64,000 nucleotides of DNA. Source: Pseudodesulfovibrio sp. 5S69 (GTDB lineage: Bacteria > Desulfobacterota > Desulfovibrionia > Desulfovibrionales > Desulfovibrionaceae). The position numbers and the translations under genes are program-made. Under the pieces are notes generated by a model. It saw nothing but the letters and a program-made list of their open reading frames with translations. It ran no database searches and was not told the DNA's origin. Positions 36,567-45,185 of the stretch are shown piece by piece (the first letter of the stretch is position 1; each line of letters opens with the position of its first letter). The stretch lies in contig NZ_CP146609.1 of NCBI RefSeq assembly GCF_037094465.1, positions 992,001 through 1,056,000 of the forward strand, in the 5' to 3' direction.

Positions 36567-36899
36567 ATGGCATTGACTCAGATCGACGAAGGCGGGGTGG
36601 TCATCCTCGCCGTGGACGGCAACCTCGACGGCGAGGGCACCCAGGCCCTTGAGGAGAAGGTCCTGGGCCTGCTCGAAAACGGCACCACCAAGCTGTTGTT
36701 CGACTTTTCCGGCCTCGACTACATCAACAGCTCGGGGCTGCGCGTACTGGTCCTGGCCTACCAGCGCCTCAAGAAGAACTCCGGCACGGTGGCCATCTGC
36801 GGCGTCAAGGACTATATTCAGGAGGTCTTCGAAGTCTCCGGATACGACAAGATCTTTTCGCTCTACCCCTCCCGCGCCGACGCGCTGGGGGCGGTCTAG
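36567..36899 (+). CDS. STAS-domain anti-sigma factor antagonist
   Basis: 110 residues of the SpoIIAA/RsbV type. 'LLFDFSGLDYINSSGLRVLVLAYQRLKK' contains the phosphorylatable Ser (about residue 58) and the C-terminal 'GVKDYIQEVFEVSGYDKIFSLYP' is typical. It should be phosphorylated by the HATPase domain and dephosphorylated by the SpoIIE domain encoded just upstream, releasing or sequestering a downstream target not encoded here. GGAGGGAGAGA precedes ATG 36567. A terminator follows at 37049. Confidence 0.95.
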   Translation: MALTQIDEGGVVILAVDGNLDGEGTQALEEKVLGLLENGTTKLLFDFSGLDYINSSGLRVLVLAYQRLKKNSGTVAICGVKDYIQEVFEVSGYDKIFSLYPSRADALGAV

Positions 36900-37048
36900 C
36901 GCGAGCGGCTCCCCGCCGCGGACCGTCCGCGACTCCGTCCGGGGGCTTTGGCCCCACGGCCGGGCGTGTGCGCGGCGGCGGATCAGGTGGAAGGCGCTGC
37001 CGTCCCTCCCGCTTCGCCGTTTCGCGGCAATGAAGAACGGTGACAATG

Positions 37049-37080
37049 GACCCTGCCGGGTTTCGGCGGGGTCTTTTTTT
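37049..37080 (+). terminator. Terminator of the SpoIIE-kinase / STAS operon
   Basis: GACCCTGCCG and CGGCGGGGTC pair around a short loop, followed by seven T residues. The rest of the 240-nt gap to the ada gene shows nothing else recognisable. Confidence 0.88.
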
Positions 37081-37140
37081 GGGTCGGCCGGACGAGGGGG
37101 ACCGTGTGCCGGTCTCTCCATCGGGCGCGTCCCCCTTCGC

Positions 37141-38208
37141 CTATTCGGACTCGCGCTCGATTTCGAGGAGCCGCCGCTTCCGCTCCAGCCCCCAGCGGTA
37201 GCCCGCCAGCTCGCCGGACTTGCGCAGGACGCGGTGGCAGGGGACGGCCACGGCCAGGGGGTTGGCGGCGCAGGCCGCGGCCACGGCGCGGACGGCCCCG
37301 GGCGCGTCCAGGGCGCGGGCCACATCGCCGTAGGTCCGCGTCTCGCCCGCCGGGATGCGCATGAGCTCTTGCCAGACGCGCTGTTGGAAGGCGGTGCCCT
37401 GGATGTCCAGGGGCAGGTCCAGTCCCCGGTCCGGGCGGCGGACAAAGGCGGCCACCTCGGCGAGCAGGGGGGCGAGTTCACCCTGGGCGTCGTGCAGGTC
37501 GGCCTCGGGGAAGCGTTGGCGCAGGGCCTGGACCAGGGGCTCGCGGGCGTCGCCGAATTCGATGGCGCAGATGCCGAGGTCGGTGAACCCGGCCAGGACC
37601 ACGCCGAGGAAGCAGTCGGCCGTGGCGTAGCGGATGGTCAACCCGCGCCCGCCCCTGCGGTACGTGGCGGGCGGCATGCCCAGGGCCTGGCCGGCGCGTT
37701 CGTAGAACCGGCTCGGCGCGCCGAAGCCCGCCGCGTATATGGCTTCGGTCACGGACACGCCCTTGGCCAGGGCCTCGCGGACCCGCCCGTCGCGCACGGC
37801 CAGGGCGTACTCCTTGGGCGTGATCCCGGTGCGGGTCTTGAACAGACGCTGGAAATGGGACGGACTCAGCCCCGCGCCGCGGGCCAGGTCTTCGAGGGAC
37901 GGCGGCGCCGCGCCGTCGGCCAGGGACTGTTCGATGGTCCGGCAGGCGGCCGCCACGCGGGCGGAACGCGCGTCCAGGTGGTCCGGGGCGTCCGGGCGGC
38001 AGCGCTTGCACGGCCTGAAGCCCGCCTGCTCGGCGAGGGCCGGGGTGTCGAAGAAACGCACATTCTCGGGGTTGGGCGAGCGCGACGGGCAGCCGGGGCG
38101 GCAGTAGACGCCGGTGGTGCGTACCGCGTAGACGAACCCCGAGGCCGAGGCGTCCCGATTCAGGACCGCCCGGAGGCGGTCGTCATATGGCGATTGCTTG
38201 GAGGTCAT
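37141..38208 (-). CDS. ada: Ada: methyl-DNA-sensing activator and O6-methylguanine-DNA methyltransferase
   Basis: 355 residues, the full Ada architecture. The N-terminal zinc domain has Cys ligands in 'GVYCRPGCPSR' and 'RPCKRCRPD', accepting methyl groups from phosphotriesters. An AraC-type HTH follows (about 85-165: 'LEDLARGAGLSPSHFQRLFK', 'YAAGFGAPSRFYE'). The C terminus has the O6-alkylguanine transferase with catalytic Cys in 'VPCHRVLRKSGELAGYRWG'. Methylation of the N-terminal Cys converts it into an activator of alkylation-repair genes, including its own. ATG 38208 gives a standard N terminus. It is a single-gene unit between two terminators. Confidence 0.96.
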   Translation of the reverse strand: MTSKQSPYDDRLRAVLNRDASASGFVYAVRTTGVYCRPGCPSRSPNPENVRFFDTPALAEQAGFRPCKRCRPDAPDHLDARSARVAAACRTIEQSLADGAAPPSLEDLARGAGLSPSHFQRLFKTRTGITPKEYALAVRDGRVREALAKGVSVTEAIYAAGFGAPSRFYERAGQALGMPPATYRRGGRGLTIRYATADCFLGVVLAGFTDLGICAIEFGDAREPLVQALRQRFPEADLHDAQGELAPLLAEVAAFVRRPDRGLDLPLDIQGTAFQQRVWQELMRIPAGETRTYGDVARALDAPGAVRAVAAACAANPLAVAVPCHRVLRKSGELAGYRWGLERKRRLLEIERESE

Positions 38209-38283
38209 GGGTCCAAGATACCCGCATGCGCCGGGCAAAACCATCCGTTTCTTGTGCTGCAATCCGGTTTTGCCGGGCGGCAA

Positions 38284-38317
38284 CAAAAAACCCGCCCGTC
38301 CACGACGGACGGGCGGG
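38284..38317 (-). terminator. Terminator of the LysM lipoprotein gene cluster
   Basis: CCCGCCCGTCC and GGACGGGCGGG form an 11-bp stem with a 5-nt loop, followed by seven T residues on the minus strand, 25 nt after the LysM gene stop. Confidence 0.92.
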
Positions 38318-38342
38318 CCTGTATGGCTGGTGAGGCTGGCCG

Positions 38343-38819
38343 TTAGAAGCTGTAGCCGAGCGCGGCGCGCATCTCCGCGGGGATGACGGCATCCTGGCCG
38401 GGCTCAAGGGCCTTCCAGGGAGCACCGGCTTCCTTGCGGGAGGCTTTCACTTCCTCGAGGTCGAACCCGTAGCGGGGCACGTCGAACTGCTGGCCGGGGT
38501 AGATCAGATCGGGATTCTTGATCTTGTCACGGTTGGCCTTGTAGATCAGGGGCCACATGAACGGATCGTTGTACACGTGCTTGTACTCGGAAATCCACCA
38601 CAGGCATTCGCCCTTGGTCACGGTATGGGTCACGGGCAGCGCATCGTACTCAGCCTTGTACACGGCCATGGGATCGACCACGGGCGCGGGCGCGGGCTGT
38701 TCGACGATGACTTCCTTTTCTTCGACCACAACCACTTCGGGTTCGGTCTGGACTTTCTTGGAACAACCCCAGGCGAGCATGACGCACAGGGCGATTGCCA
38801 GTAAAATCAGCTTCTTCAT
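38343..38819 (-). CDS. LysM-domain lipoprotein
   Basis: 158 residues. 'MKKLILLAIALCVMLAWGCSKK' is a lipoprotein signal with the lipobox Cys near 19. A Glu/Val/Pro-rich linker (about 25-50) is followed by a LysM peptidoglycan-binding domain: 'THTVTKGECLWWISEYKHVYNDPFMWPLIYKANRDKIKNPDLIYPGQQFDVP'. It is likely anchored in the outer or inner membrane while binding the cell wall. GAGGAGG lies 5 nt before ATG 38819. It follows the unknown protein gene by 52 nt on the same strand and ends at a terminator. Confidence 0.94.
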   Translation of the reverse strand: MKKLILLAIALCVMLAWGCSKKVQTEPEVVVVEEKEVIVEQPAPAPVVDPMAVYKAEYDALPVTHTVTKGECLWWISEYKHVYNDPFMWPLIYKANRDKIKNPDLIYPGQQFDVPRYGFDLEEVKASRKEAGAPWKALEPGQDAVIPAEMRAALGYSF

Positions 38820-38871
38820 TGACGGCCTCCTCAAATAAAGCTCGTTTCATAAGTTCCAGCGTAACGCTGGT

Positions 38872-39642
38872 TCATGTATGTATTCTATTTGCCCAATTAT
38901 CAATAATTTTCTTTTCTTGCAACACCATTTTGCTAGCGGGGTTCTCCTTGATCGCCTCGTCCAAGGCATGGGCCGCCTCGTCCACCCAGCCGCCCAGGCG
39001 CAGGGACTGGCTGGCCAGGATGTACATCCGCTCGGGTTCGTGCCCGTAAATGGCGAAGACCAGCCCTTCGTACTCGTCCGCGAACACGGCCCGGACCAGC
39101 TCGTTCTGGGAGAAGATGTAGCGCGCCAGCAGCACGTTGTCGCTGTAGCGGTGCAGGTAGTAGGGGAGCAGTTGGCGGCACTTGGCGATGATGAACCGGA
39201 TGCGGTCGATCTCGCGACGCATGGACTCCTCGGTCTGGTTGAGGACCTGGAAGAGCTGCCCGGTGACGTCCTTTTCCGAGGCGTTCAGGTCGCCCTCGTA
39301 CAGGCGGTGGAACCAGGGTGCGTAGTTCTGTTTCTGGTAGGCGTCCTCCTTGAGTTTCAGGGTCTCGTGGAAAATGTAGCCCAGCGCCCAGTCCAGGAAC
39401 TGCCCGCCCAGTTGGGCGTGGGGGTCGTTGCGGAAGACGTGGTGGGCCGTGTCCTTCATGCGCCACAAAAGCCCCTTGTTCATCTCGGTGCCGACCAGAT
39501 CCTTGACCACGTCGAACTCGACAGTGCCGTCCTCGTCAAAGCGGATGAACTGCTTCTCCAACTGGTCGCAGGCCTGGCAGAAGAACTTGAACAGATCCCG
39601 GACGAACTCCGAGTGTTTGGCCTGTATCCATGCTTTCGACAT
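38872..39642 (-). CDS. Alpha-helical protein of unknown function next to a histidine kinase
   Basis: 256 residues, no signal peptide or membrane segment, predicted mostly helical and rich in charged and aromatic residues ('FFCQACDQLEKQFIRFDEDG', 'YLHRYSDNVLLARYIFSQNELVRAVFADEYEG'). I do not recognise a family. AAGGAGCG lies 8 nt before ATG 39642, which begins 20 nt after the histidine kinase stop, so the two are probably cotranslated. A short CCAGCG/CGCTGG dyad lies immediately after its stop (38856-38870). A role as partner or output of the kinase is inference. Confidence 0.8.
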   Translation of the reverse strand: MSKAWIQAKHSEFVRDLFKFFCQACDQLEKQFIRFDEDGTVEFDVVKDLVGTEMNKGLLWRMKDTAHHVFRNDPHAQLGGQFLDWALGYIFHETLKLKEDAYQKQNYAPWFHRLYEGDLNASEKDVTGQLFQVLNQTEESMRREIDRIRFIIAKCRQLLPYYLHRYSDNVLLARYIFSQNELVRAVFADEYEGLVFAIYGHEPERMYILASQSLRLGGWVDEAAHALDEAIKENPASKMVLQEKKIIDNWANRIHT

Positions 39643-39662
39643 TTTCTCGCGCTCCTTGGGGG

Positions 39663-41084
39663 TTAGGCGGGGAAGATGACGTCCACCCGCGCGCCGCCCT
39701 CTTCGGCGTTGCTCAAGGCCATCTCCGCGCCGTGGCTTTCGAAGATGGTCGAGACCAGGGCCAGTCCCAGGCCGGTCCCGGTGTCCTTGGTGGTGAAGAA
39801 CGGGTCGCGCACCTGGTCCAGGTGTGCGGGGTCGAAGCCGGGCCCGGTGTCGACCAGAGTCACGTGCAACCCCTCTTCGCCCCGGGCCGCCCGGATGGAC
39901 AACTCGCCCGGTCCGTTCATGGCCTGGAGGGAATTGGCCACCAGGTTGTAGAAGGCGCGGTAGAGCAGGTCCTTGTCGCCCTTGGTGGTCATGTCGCCTT
40001 CGAATTCGCGGTCCACGGTCACGCCGAGCTTCTCGCACTCGGGCTCCAGAAAGACGGCCACCTGGTCGAGGATGGACCGGATGTCCACGTCGTGCATGGC
40101 CGGTTTCTTGGGCCGGGCGTAGTCCAGAAACTCCGTGACCGTGCGCGACAGCCGCTTGGCCTCCTCGTGCAGGGCCTCGAGGATGCGCACGTTGGAGTTG
40201 TTCTCCTTCTTGGCCTTTTTCAGGATCAGCTCGGAACTGGAGCAGATGATCCCCAGCGGGTTGCGGATCTCGTGAGCCACGCCTGCGACCATGCGGCCCA
40301 TGCCCGCCAGCTTTTCCTGCTGCTGGAGCTCGAAGATGAGCCGTTCCTTTTCGCGCAACTGCCTGTTGGACAGCCGTTCGGCCCGGCGCAGGACGGTCAG
40401 GACCAGGAAGAAGAGGACCAGGGAGGTGACCAGGGAGAAGGCGATGATCAGGCGCTCGAAGTTCAGCGTGGCCAGGTAGTCGGCGGTGATGTCCTGCTGG
40501 AATTCCAGGATACCCATGATCGGGTTGGCCTCCATGTCGGTCAGGCTGCGTTCGACCCGCAGGGGGTAATAGGCGCGCAGGACCATGGAGCCCGGGTCGA
40601 GGCTGACCCGGAACAGGGAGGCGATCTTGGAGACCTTGGACAGGATCTCCGCGCTGAAGTCCTCGGTTTCCCAGGTCTTGTTGACCATGTAATCGGCGTT
40701 GCCCTCGCTGCCCACCTCGTCCTTGTTCAGGGAATAGGTGATGTTCCCTTCGCGGTCGTAGATGCGCAGGGAGGACACGTGGAAGCTGTGGATGGTCGAG
40801 CGGACCACCTTGTCCATGGCGCCCGCCTGGTCCTCGTTGCGCAGCCGGATGGCCCCGAACTTCAACACCGTGGGGATGACGAAGCGGGTGAACAACTGGT
40901 GGCTGACGTTTTCGGCCAGGAGCAGGGCAAAGGCCTCCTGCTTTTCGAGCAGGGTCTGCTCCGCGTACTTGGAGATGAAGAGCGACAGCAGCAGGCTGAA
41001 ACTCAGGATGATGACCAGCAGGGTCCAGGAAATGACCCGGACGAACTGGAGCGGGCTGCTGCCTTCCTCACGATTATTCGGCAA
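39663..41084 (-). CDS. Membrane sensor histidine kinase, NtrB/AtoS-like
   Basis: 473 residues. Two transmembrane helices (about 17-37 and 205-228) flank a ~165-residue periplasmic sensor. The cytoplasmic part has a coiled coil, then H-box 'GVAHEIRNPLGIICSSSEL' (phospho-acceptor His about 270), N-box 'RAFYNLVANSLQAM', and G-boxes 'VDTGPGFDP' and 'GTGLGLALV'. It starts 4 nt after the pgi stop, so the two appear cotranscribed. No response regulator gene is adjacent; the NtrC-like protein at 49493 has a degenerate receiver and is an unlikely partner. Confidence 0.94.
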   Translation of the reverse strand: MPNNREEGSSPLQFVRVISWTLLVIILSFSLLLSLFISKYAEQTLLEKQEAFALLLAENVSHQLFTRFVIPTVLKFGAIRLRNEDQAGAMDKVVRSTIHSFHVSSLRIYDREGNITYSLNKDEVGSEGNADYMVNKTWETEDFSAEILSKVSKIASLFRVSLDPGSMVLRAYYPLRVERSLTDMEANPIMGILEFQQDITADYLATLNFERLIIAFSLVTSLVLFFLVLTVLRRAERLSNRQLREKERLIFELQQQEKLAGMGRMVAGVAHEIRNPLGIICSSSELILKKAKKENNSNVRILEALHEEAKRLSRTVTEFLDYARPKKPAMHDVDIRSILDQVAVFLEPECEKLGVTVDREFEGDMTTKGDKDLLYRAFYNLVANSLQAMNGPGELSIRAARGEEGLHVTLVDTGPGFDPAHLDQVRDPFFTTKDTGTGLGLALVSTIFESHGAEMALSNAEEGGARVDVIFPA

Positions 41085-41088
41085 TGAC

Positions 41089-42429
41089 TCAGAACTCCCG
41101 TAAATCTCGTTGTGCGTTCAGGAAGGCGTTCAGGTCCGCCTTCTCGTCCTCGAGCCCGTCCGCGTCCATGCGCGCCTTGGCCAGCCGCTTGCCCAGCTCC
41201 ACGGCGGGCTGGTCCAGGGGGTTGATGCCCATGAGCCAGCCGGTCAGGATGGTGGCCGCGCCGAGCAGCCCGATGAGCTTGCCCGCCTGTTTCGGCCCGT
41301 CCGCGCCCACCTGGATTTCCACCAGGGGCACGCCGTTTTTGGACAGGGCCATGCGTGTGCCCAGCCCCTCGGCCTGGATCAGCTCGCCGAAGGGTTTGCC
41401 CCGGACGTAGGCGAACTGGTCGGGCAGGTCGGCCGGGAAACTCGGCCCGGCGGGCAGGGTCGGGCAGGTCAGGAACAGGCACGCCTTGTTGCGCACGCCG
41501 TCCATGAACATCTGGTTCACCGAGTGCTGGTCGGTCACGCCCACGGCGGGCACGGGCTGGCTGCCCTTGCCTTCCTTGCCCAGCGATTCGGCCCACAACT
41601 GGGCGAACCAGTCCCCGAAGCTGGCCCACAAGGGGATATAGGCGAAAAAGATCATCTCCGTAAAGCCCTTGTCCATGAGCGCCGCGCCCCAGGCGGCCAG
41701 GCGAAATGCCTGGGTTCCGGCCAGGGTTTCGCCGCTCAGGGCCGGGTCGGCCAGGACGTCGGCTACCTCGCGCGCGCCGCTGAGGAGGGCGTCGATGTCC
41801 ATGCCCAGGAACAGGGCCGGGACCAGGCCCACGGCGGAGAGCACGGAGTAGCGCCCGCCGAGATTGTCGGGCACGGGCAGGGCCTTGATGCCGTAGGCCT
41901 CGACCTCGCCGCGCAAAAAGCCCTGCTTCGCGTCGGTGACCAGGAGCATGTGCTTGGCCCACTTGTCGCCGAGCCGCTCCTTCATCCACTCCTTGATAAT
42001 GAAATACTGGCCCACGGTCTCGATGGTCCCGCCGGACTTGGAAACCGTGACCACCACGGTCTTCTCCGGCGGGAGCTTTTCTATGTACGCATCCAGGGCG
42101 TACGCGTCCACGTTGTCCGCGATCCACAGGCTTCTGTTCGTGTGGCCGGGCCGGTCCTGGCTGGGATAGAAGGCCTTTTGCAGGGCGCGGGCGCCCAGGG
42201 CCGAGCCGCCGATGCCGAGCAGGAGCATGTGCTCGAAGCCTTCGAGGTAGCCCTTGAGCCCGGCAAGTTGTTCCCTCAGTTCGGCCGCGTAGGGCATGGT
42301 CAGGAAGGGCAGTCTGCCCGCCCCGGTTTCCTCGCGCAGGCGCGCGGCCATGTCCGCCGCCTTGTCTTCATAGGTCGCCATATCGAGTCGTTCGAGGTCC
42401 GCGTTGGTCCAGTCGAGAATGTCAGCCAT
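41089..42429 (-). CDS. pgi: Glucose-6-phosphate isomerase
   Basis: 446 residues, the shorter Bacillus-type length. It interconverts glucose-6-phosphate and fructose-6-phosphate in glycolysis and gluconeogenesis. Signature regions are 'LLLGIGGSALGARAL', 'TVSKSGGTIETVGQYFI' (sugar-phosphate binding), 'GGRYSVLSAVGLVPALFLG' and 'QVPAVGVTDQHSVNQMFMDG' with the catalytic His region. AAGGAGG lies 5 nt before ATG 42429. It is the first gene of a minus-strand cluster with a histidine kinase, an unknown protein and a LysM lipoprotein. Confidence 0.95.
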   Translation of the reverse strand: MADILDWTNADLERLDMATYEDKAADMAARLREETGAGRLPFLTMPYAAELREQLAGLKGYLEGFEHMLLLGIGGSALGARALQKAFYPSQDRPGHTNRSLWIADNVDAYALDAYIEKLPPEKTVVVTVSKSGGTIETVGQYFIIKEWMKERLGDKWAKHMLLVTDAKQGFLRGEVEAYGIKALPVPDNLGGRYSVLSAVGLVPALFLGMDIDALLSGAREVADVLADPALSGETLAGTQAFRLAAWGAALMDKGFTEMIFFAYIPLWASFGDWFAQLWAESLGKEGKGSQPVPAVGVTDQHSVNQMFMDGVRNKACLFLTCPTLPAGPSFPADLPDQFAYVRGKPFGELIQAEGLGTRMALSKNGVPLVEIQVGADGPKQAGKLIGLLGAATILTGWLMGINPLDQPAVELGKRLAKARMDADGLEDEKADLNAFLNAQRDLREF

Positions 42430-42569
42430 CTTTTCCTCCTTATTGAGGTTTTGTCTTCACGGGCTCGCGCGCGGCGCGAACGGGTCTTGATGGTGCCGGA
42501 TACCATACAGCACACGATGGGCGAGGGTACCATTATTTTGGGAAAAAGTAAGGGAGCGTCCCGGCCCGC

Positions 42570-43040
42570 TCAGGCGGGCGGAAGGGGATCGCTGACCTCG
42601 GCGAGCCGCCGCGCGTAGTGCTCCGTGTGCAGCGAGAGGTGCTCGTAGTAGTCCCCGACCAAGGATTCCAGGGTCAGGGACTTGCCCTCCGATGCCCACG
42701 CATTGCCCGCGGCCGTCTCCGGCGTGGTCGCGGCCAGGTGGAGCAGGAAGGCGTTGTATTGCCGCCAGAGTCCGGCGAGCGCGGCGAAGTCGAATCCATC
42801 GTATCCCTGGGCCTTGACCCAGGCTTCGGCCTCGTAGCCCGGAAAGGAGTCGAGGTCGCCCATCCGCAGGCGGGCGAACCGCTGGTGGTTGTTGGAGGCC
42901 GAATCCACCAGATGCCCGACGATCTCGGTCAAGGTCCAGGCGTCGGGCGCGGGCCGGATGTGCGCCACCTCCGGCGGGGTGGCCGATAGCAGCCGGTCAA
43001 AGGCCTCCACCTTGTCGCGCATGGCCTCGGGTTCGAACAT
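42570..43040 (-). CDS. DinB-family protein
   Basis: 156 residues. The four-helix DinB/YfiT fold is indicated by 'WTLTEIVGHLVDSASNNHQRF' (first metal-ligand His) and the C-terminal 'VGDYYEHLSLHTEHYARRL' (His pair HxxxH). Members are metal-dependent thiol (bacillithiol or mycothiol) transferases or of unknown function; a DNA-damage role is only historical. It starts 9 nt after the radA stop, suggesting cotranscription. About 140 nt separate it from pgi. Confidence 0.9.
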   Translation of the reverse strand: MFEPEAMRDKVEAFDRLLSATPPEVAHIRPAPDAWTLTEIVGHLVDSASNNHQRFARLRMGDLDSFPGYEAEAWVKAQGYDGFDFAALAGLWRQYNAFLLHLAATTPETAAGNAWASEGKSLTLESLVGDYYEHLSLHTEHYARRLAEVSDPLPPA

Positions 43041-43049
43041 CGTATCCTC

Positions 43050-44372
43050 CTAGCGTTTGCCGAAGAGCAGCCGTTGCAGCTCGGCCAGGGTCGGGGCCGT
43101 GCCCGAATGGCAGACCGGGCCGTGACCCAGCCGGCCAGCCTGCTTGAGGCGCACGTCGTGGGCGGCCACCGGGCGGACCTGTCCGTTCAGGTCGATCTCG
43201 CCCCAGAAGACCGAGGCCTCGGGCAGGGGCTGGTCGTAGAAGGACGACATGACCGCGGCGACCACGGCCAGGTCCAGGCCGGGGTCCCTGGAGGCCAGCC
43301 CGCCGGTGATCTTGGCGTAGATGTCGTGGCCGCTCAGGTTGAGCCGAAGGCGCTTTTCGAGCACGGCCAGGAGCAGGTTCAGCCGGTTGGTGTCGAAGCC
43401 GAGCGCCGTGCGTCTGGGGATGGTCAGGAAGGATTTGGAGACCAGGGCCTGGACCTCCACGGCAAAGGGCCGCTGCCCGTCCACCGCCAGCGCCATGGCC
43501 GTGCCCGACAGGGACGGGTCCCGCGCGCCCAGGAAAAAGGTCGCCGGGTCCTCGACCACCTCCAGCCCCTGCTCCTTCATGGTGAAGACGATCAGTTCGT
43601 CGCTCGGGCCGAAGCGGTTCTTGAGCACGCGCAGGATGCGCGAGAAATGCTTGCGGTCGCCCTCCAGGTACAGGACTGTGTCGACCATGTGTTCGAGCAG
43701 CTTGGGCCCGGCGATCTGGCCGTCCTTGGTCACATGGCCCACCAGGATGAGGGTGGTCCCGCATTTCTTGGTCTTCTCCACCAGTTCGCTGGACACGGCG
43801 CGCACCTGGCTGACCGAGCCGGGGATGCCCTCGGCCAGCGGCGAGGCCAGGGTCTGGACCGAGTCCACGATGAGCAGCTCCGGCGGATTGGGTCCCTCCA
43901 GAACGGCCAGTCCGTCCTCGACCTTGTTGGTGGCCATGGCCATCAGGCCGGGGCCGAGCAGCCCGAGCCTGCCCGCCCTGGACTTGAGCTGTGGCAGGGA
44001 CTCCTCGCCGGACAGGTAAACCGCCGTGTGCCCGAGCCGCGCCTGGCTGCCCGCCAGCTGCAGGAGCAGGGTGGACTTGCCGATGCCGGGCTCGCCGCCC
44101 ACCAGGATGGCCGCGCCCGGCACCAATCCTTCGCCGAGCAGGTCGTCCAGGGAGGGCAGCCCGGACGGCCGGGCCCCGAGGTGCTCGCTCTCCAGGTTCT
44201 CAAGGAGTTGGGGCGAGGACTGTGACGCGGCCGCGCCCACCGGGGCCGAGGTCTTCTTCGACACGGTCACGGCTTCGAGCGTGTTCCATTCCTTGCAGGA
44301 CGGACACTGGCCCTGCCAGCGGGGGGACTGCGCGCCGCATGCGGCGCAACGGTAGGTTTCCTTTGTTTTCAT
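43050..44372 (-). CDS. radA: DNA repair protein RadA (Sms)
   Basis: 440 residues. RadA is a hexameric DnaB-like helicase that promotes branch migration in recombination. An N-terminal C4 zinc finger ('YRCAACGAQSPRWQGQCPSC') is followed by Walker A 'GGEPGIGKSTLLLQLAG' (about 93), the RadA-specific 'LKNRFGPSDELIVF' motif, and a Lon-like C-terminal domain ('GGLASRDPGLDLAVVAAV'). ATG 44372 is chosen because it places the zinc finger at the N terminus as in the family. It is first in an operon with the DinB gene and divergent from azlC. Confidence 0.96.
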   Translation of the reverse strand: MKTKETYRCAACGAQSPRWQGQCPSCKEWNTLEAVTVSKKTSAPVGAAASQSSPQLLENLESEHLGARPSGLPSLDDLLGEGLVPGAAILVGGEPGIGKSTLLLQLAGSQARLGHTAVYLSGEESLPQLKSRAGRLGLLGPGLMAMATNKVEDGLAVLEGPNPPELLIVDSVQTLASPLAEGIPGSVSQVRAVSSELVEKTKKCGTTLILVGHVTKDGQIAGPKLLEHMVDTVLYLEGDRKHFSRILRVLKNRFGPSDELIVFTMKEQGLEVVEDPATFFLGARDPSLSGTAMALAVDGQRPFAVEVQALVSKSFLTIPRRTALGFDTNRLNLLLAVLEKRLRLNLSGHDIYAKITGGLASRDPGLDLAVVAAVMSSFYDQPLPEASVFWGEIDLNGQVRPVAAHDVRLKQAGRLGHGPVCHSGTAPTLAELQRLLFGKR

Positions 44373-44437
44373 TGCAGGAGTATCCCGCCATTTGCGGCCA
44401 AAAGTCCAGTCTGGAATGAAACTGCACAATTAATGCG

Positions 44438-44466
44438 TTGACGGCGGCCGAGTCGGGCTGTATCCC
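44438..44466 (+). promoter_or_regulatory. Possible promoter of azlCD
   Basis: TTGACG (44438-44443) and TATCCC (44461-44466) with 17-nt spacing, 23 nt before ATG 44490. The -35 is strong but the -10 is poor. Confidence 0.35.
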
Positions 44467-44489
44467 CATTGATCGGTGGATCAATATTC

Positions 44490-45185
44490 ATGAACGGTAT
44501 CAAATATTCCTTTTTGTCCGGGGCGCGGGACTCCATCCCCATCCTGCTCGGCATGGTGCCCTTCGGGCTCATCTGCGGCGCGGTCAGCGCGGGTGCGGGC
44601 ATGTCCCTGTGGGGTGCGCTCGGTTTCACCTGGGCCATCAACGCGGGGGCCAGCCAACTGGCGGCCCTGCAACTCATGGAGCACCACGCCTCCCTGGCCG
44701 TGGTCGTGCTCACCGGGCTGATCATCAATCTGCGCTTCTTCATGTACTCGGCGTCCATCGCCCCGCACCTGAAGACCATGCCCCTGCCGGGCCGGGCCCT
44801 GCTCGGGTTCATCCTGTCGGACCAGGCCTACGCCCTGGCCATCGCCCGTTTCCATCGGGAGGACGGCGGGGAGGTCAACAAACCGTTCTACTTCTTTGGC
44901 GCGGCCATGGCCGTCTGGGTGTCCTATTCCATCGGGGCCGTCTTCGGCGCGTCGGTGGGTACCATAATCCCGCCGGCCTGGGACCTGGGCTTCGCCGTGC
45001 CCCTGACCTTCATCGCCGTGGTCGTGCCCGCCATCAAGGACCGGCCCGCAGGACTCGCCGCCCTGGCCGCCGGGCTGGTGGCCTATTTCGCGGACGGCCT
45101 GCCGTACAATCTCGGGCTCATGGCCGGGGCCGTGACCGGCATCCTGACCGGATACCTGGCCGAGAGGAGGCTTGCGCGTGACTGA
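44490..45185 (+). CDS. azlC: Branched-chain amino acid exporter large subunit AzlC
   Basis: 231 residues, integral membrane, with the AzlC pattern: 'DSIPILLGMVPFGLICGAVSAGAG', 'WAINAGASQLAALQLM' and 'IINLRFFMYSASIAPHLK'. AzlC and AzlD together export branched-chain amino acids or analogues. ATG 44490 is preferred over TTG 44469. The stop TGA lies inside the azlD start region (GTGACTGA), an 8-nt overlap that implies translational coupling. Confidence 0.93.
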   Translation: MNGIKYSFLSGARDSIPILLGMVPFGLICGAVSAGAGMSLWGALGFTWAINAGASQLAALQLMEHHASLAVVVLTGLIINLRFFMYSASIAPHLKTMPLPGRALLGFILSDQAYALAIARFHREDGGEVNKPFYFFGAAMAVWVSYSIGAVFGASVGTIIPPAWDLGFAVPLTFIAVVVPAIKDRPAGLAALAAGLVAYFADGLPYNLGLMAGAVTGILTGYLAERRLARD

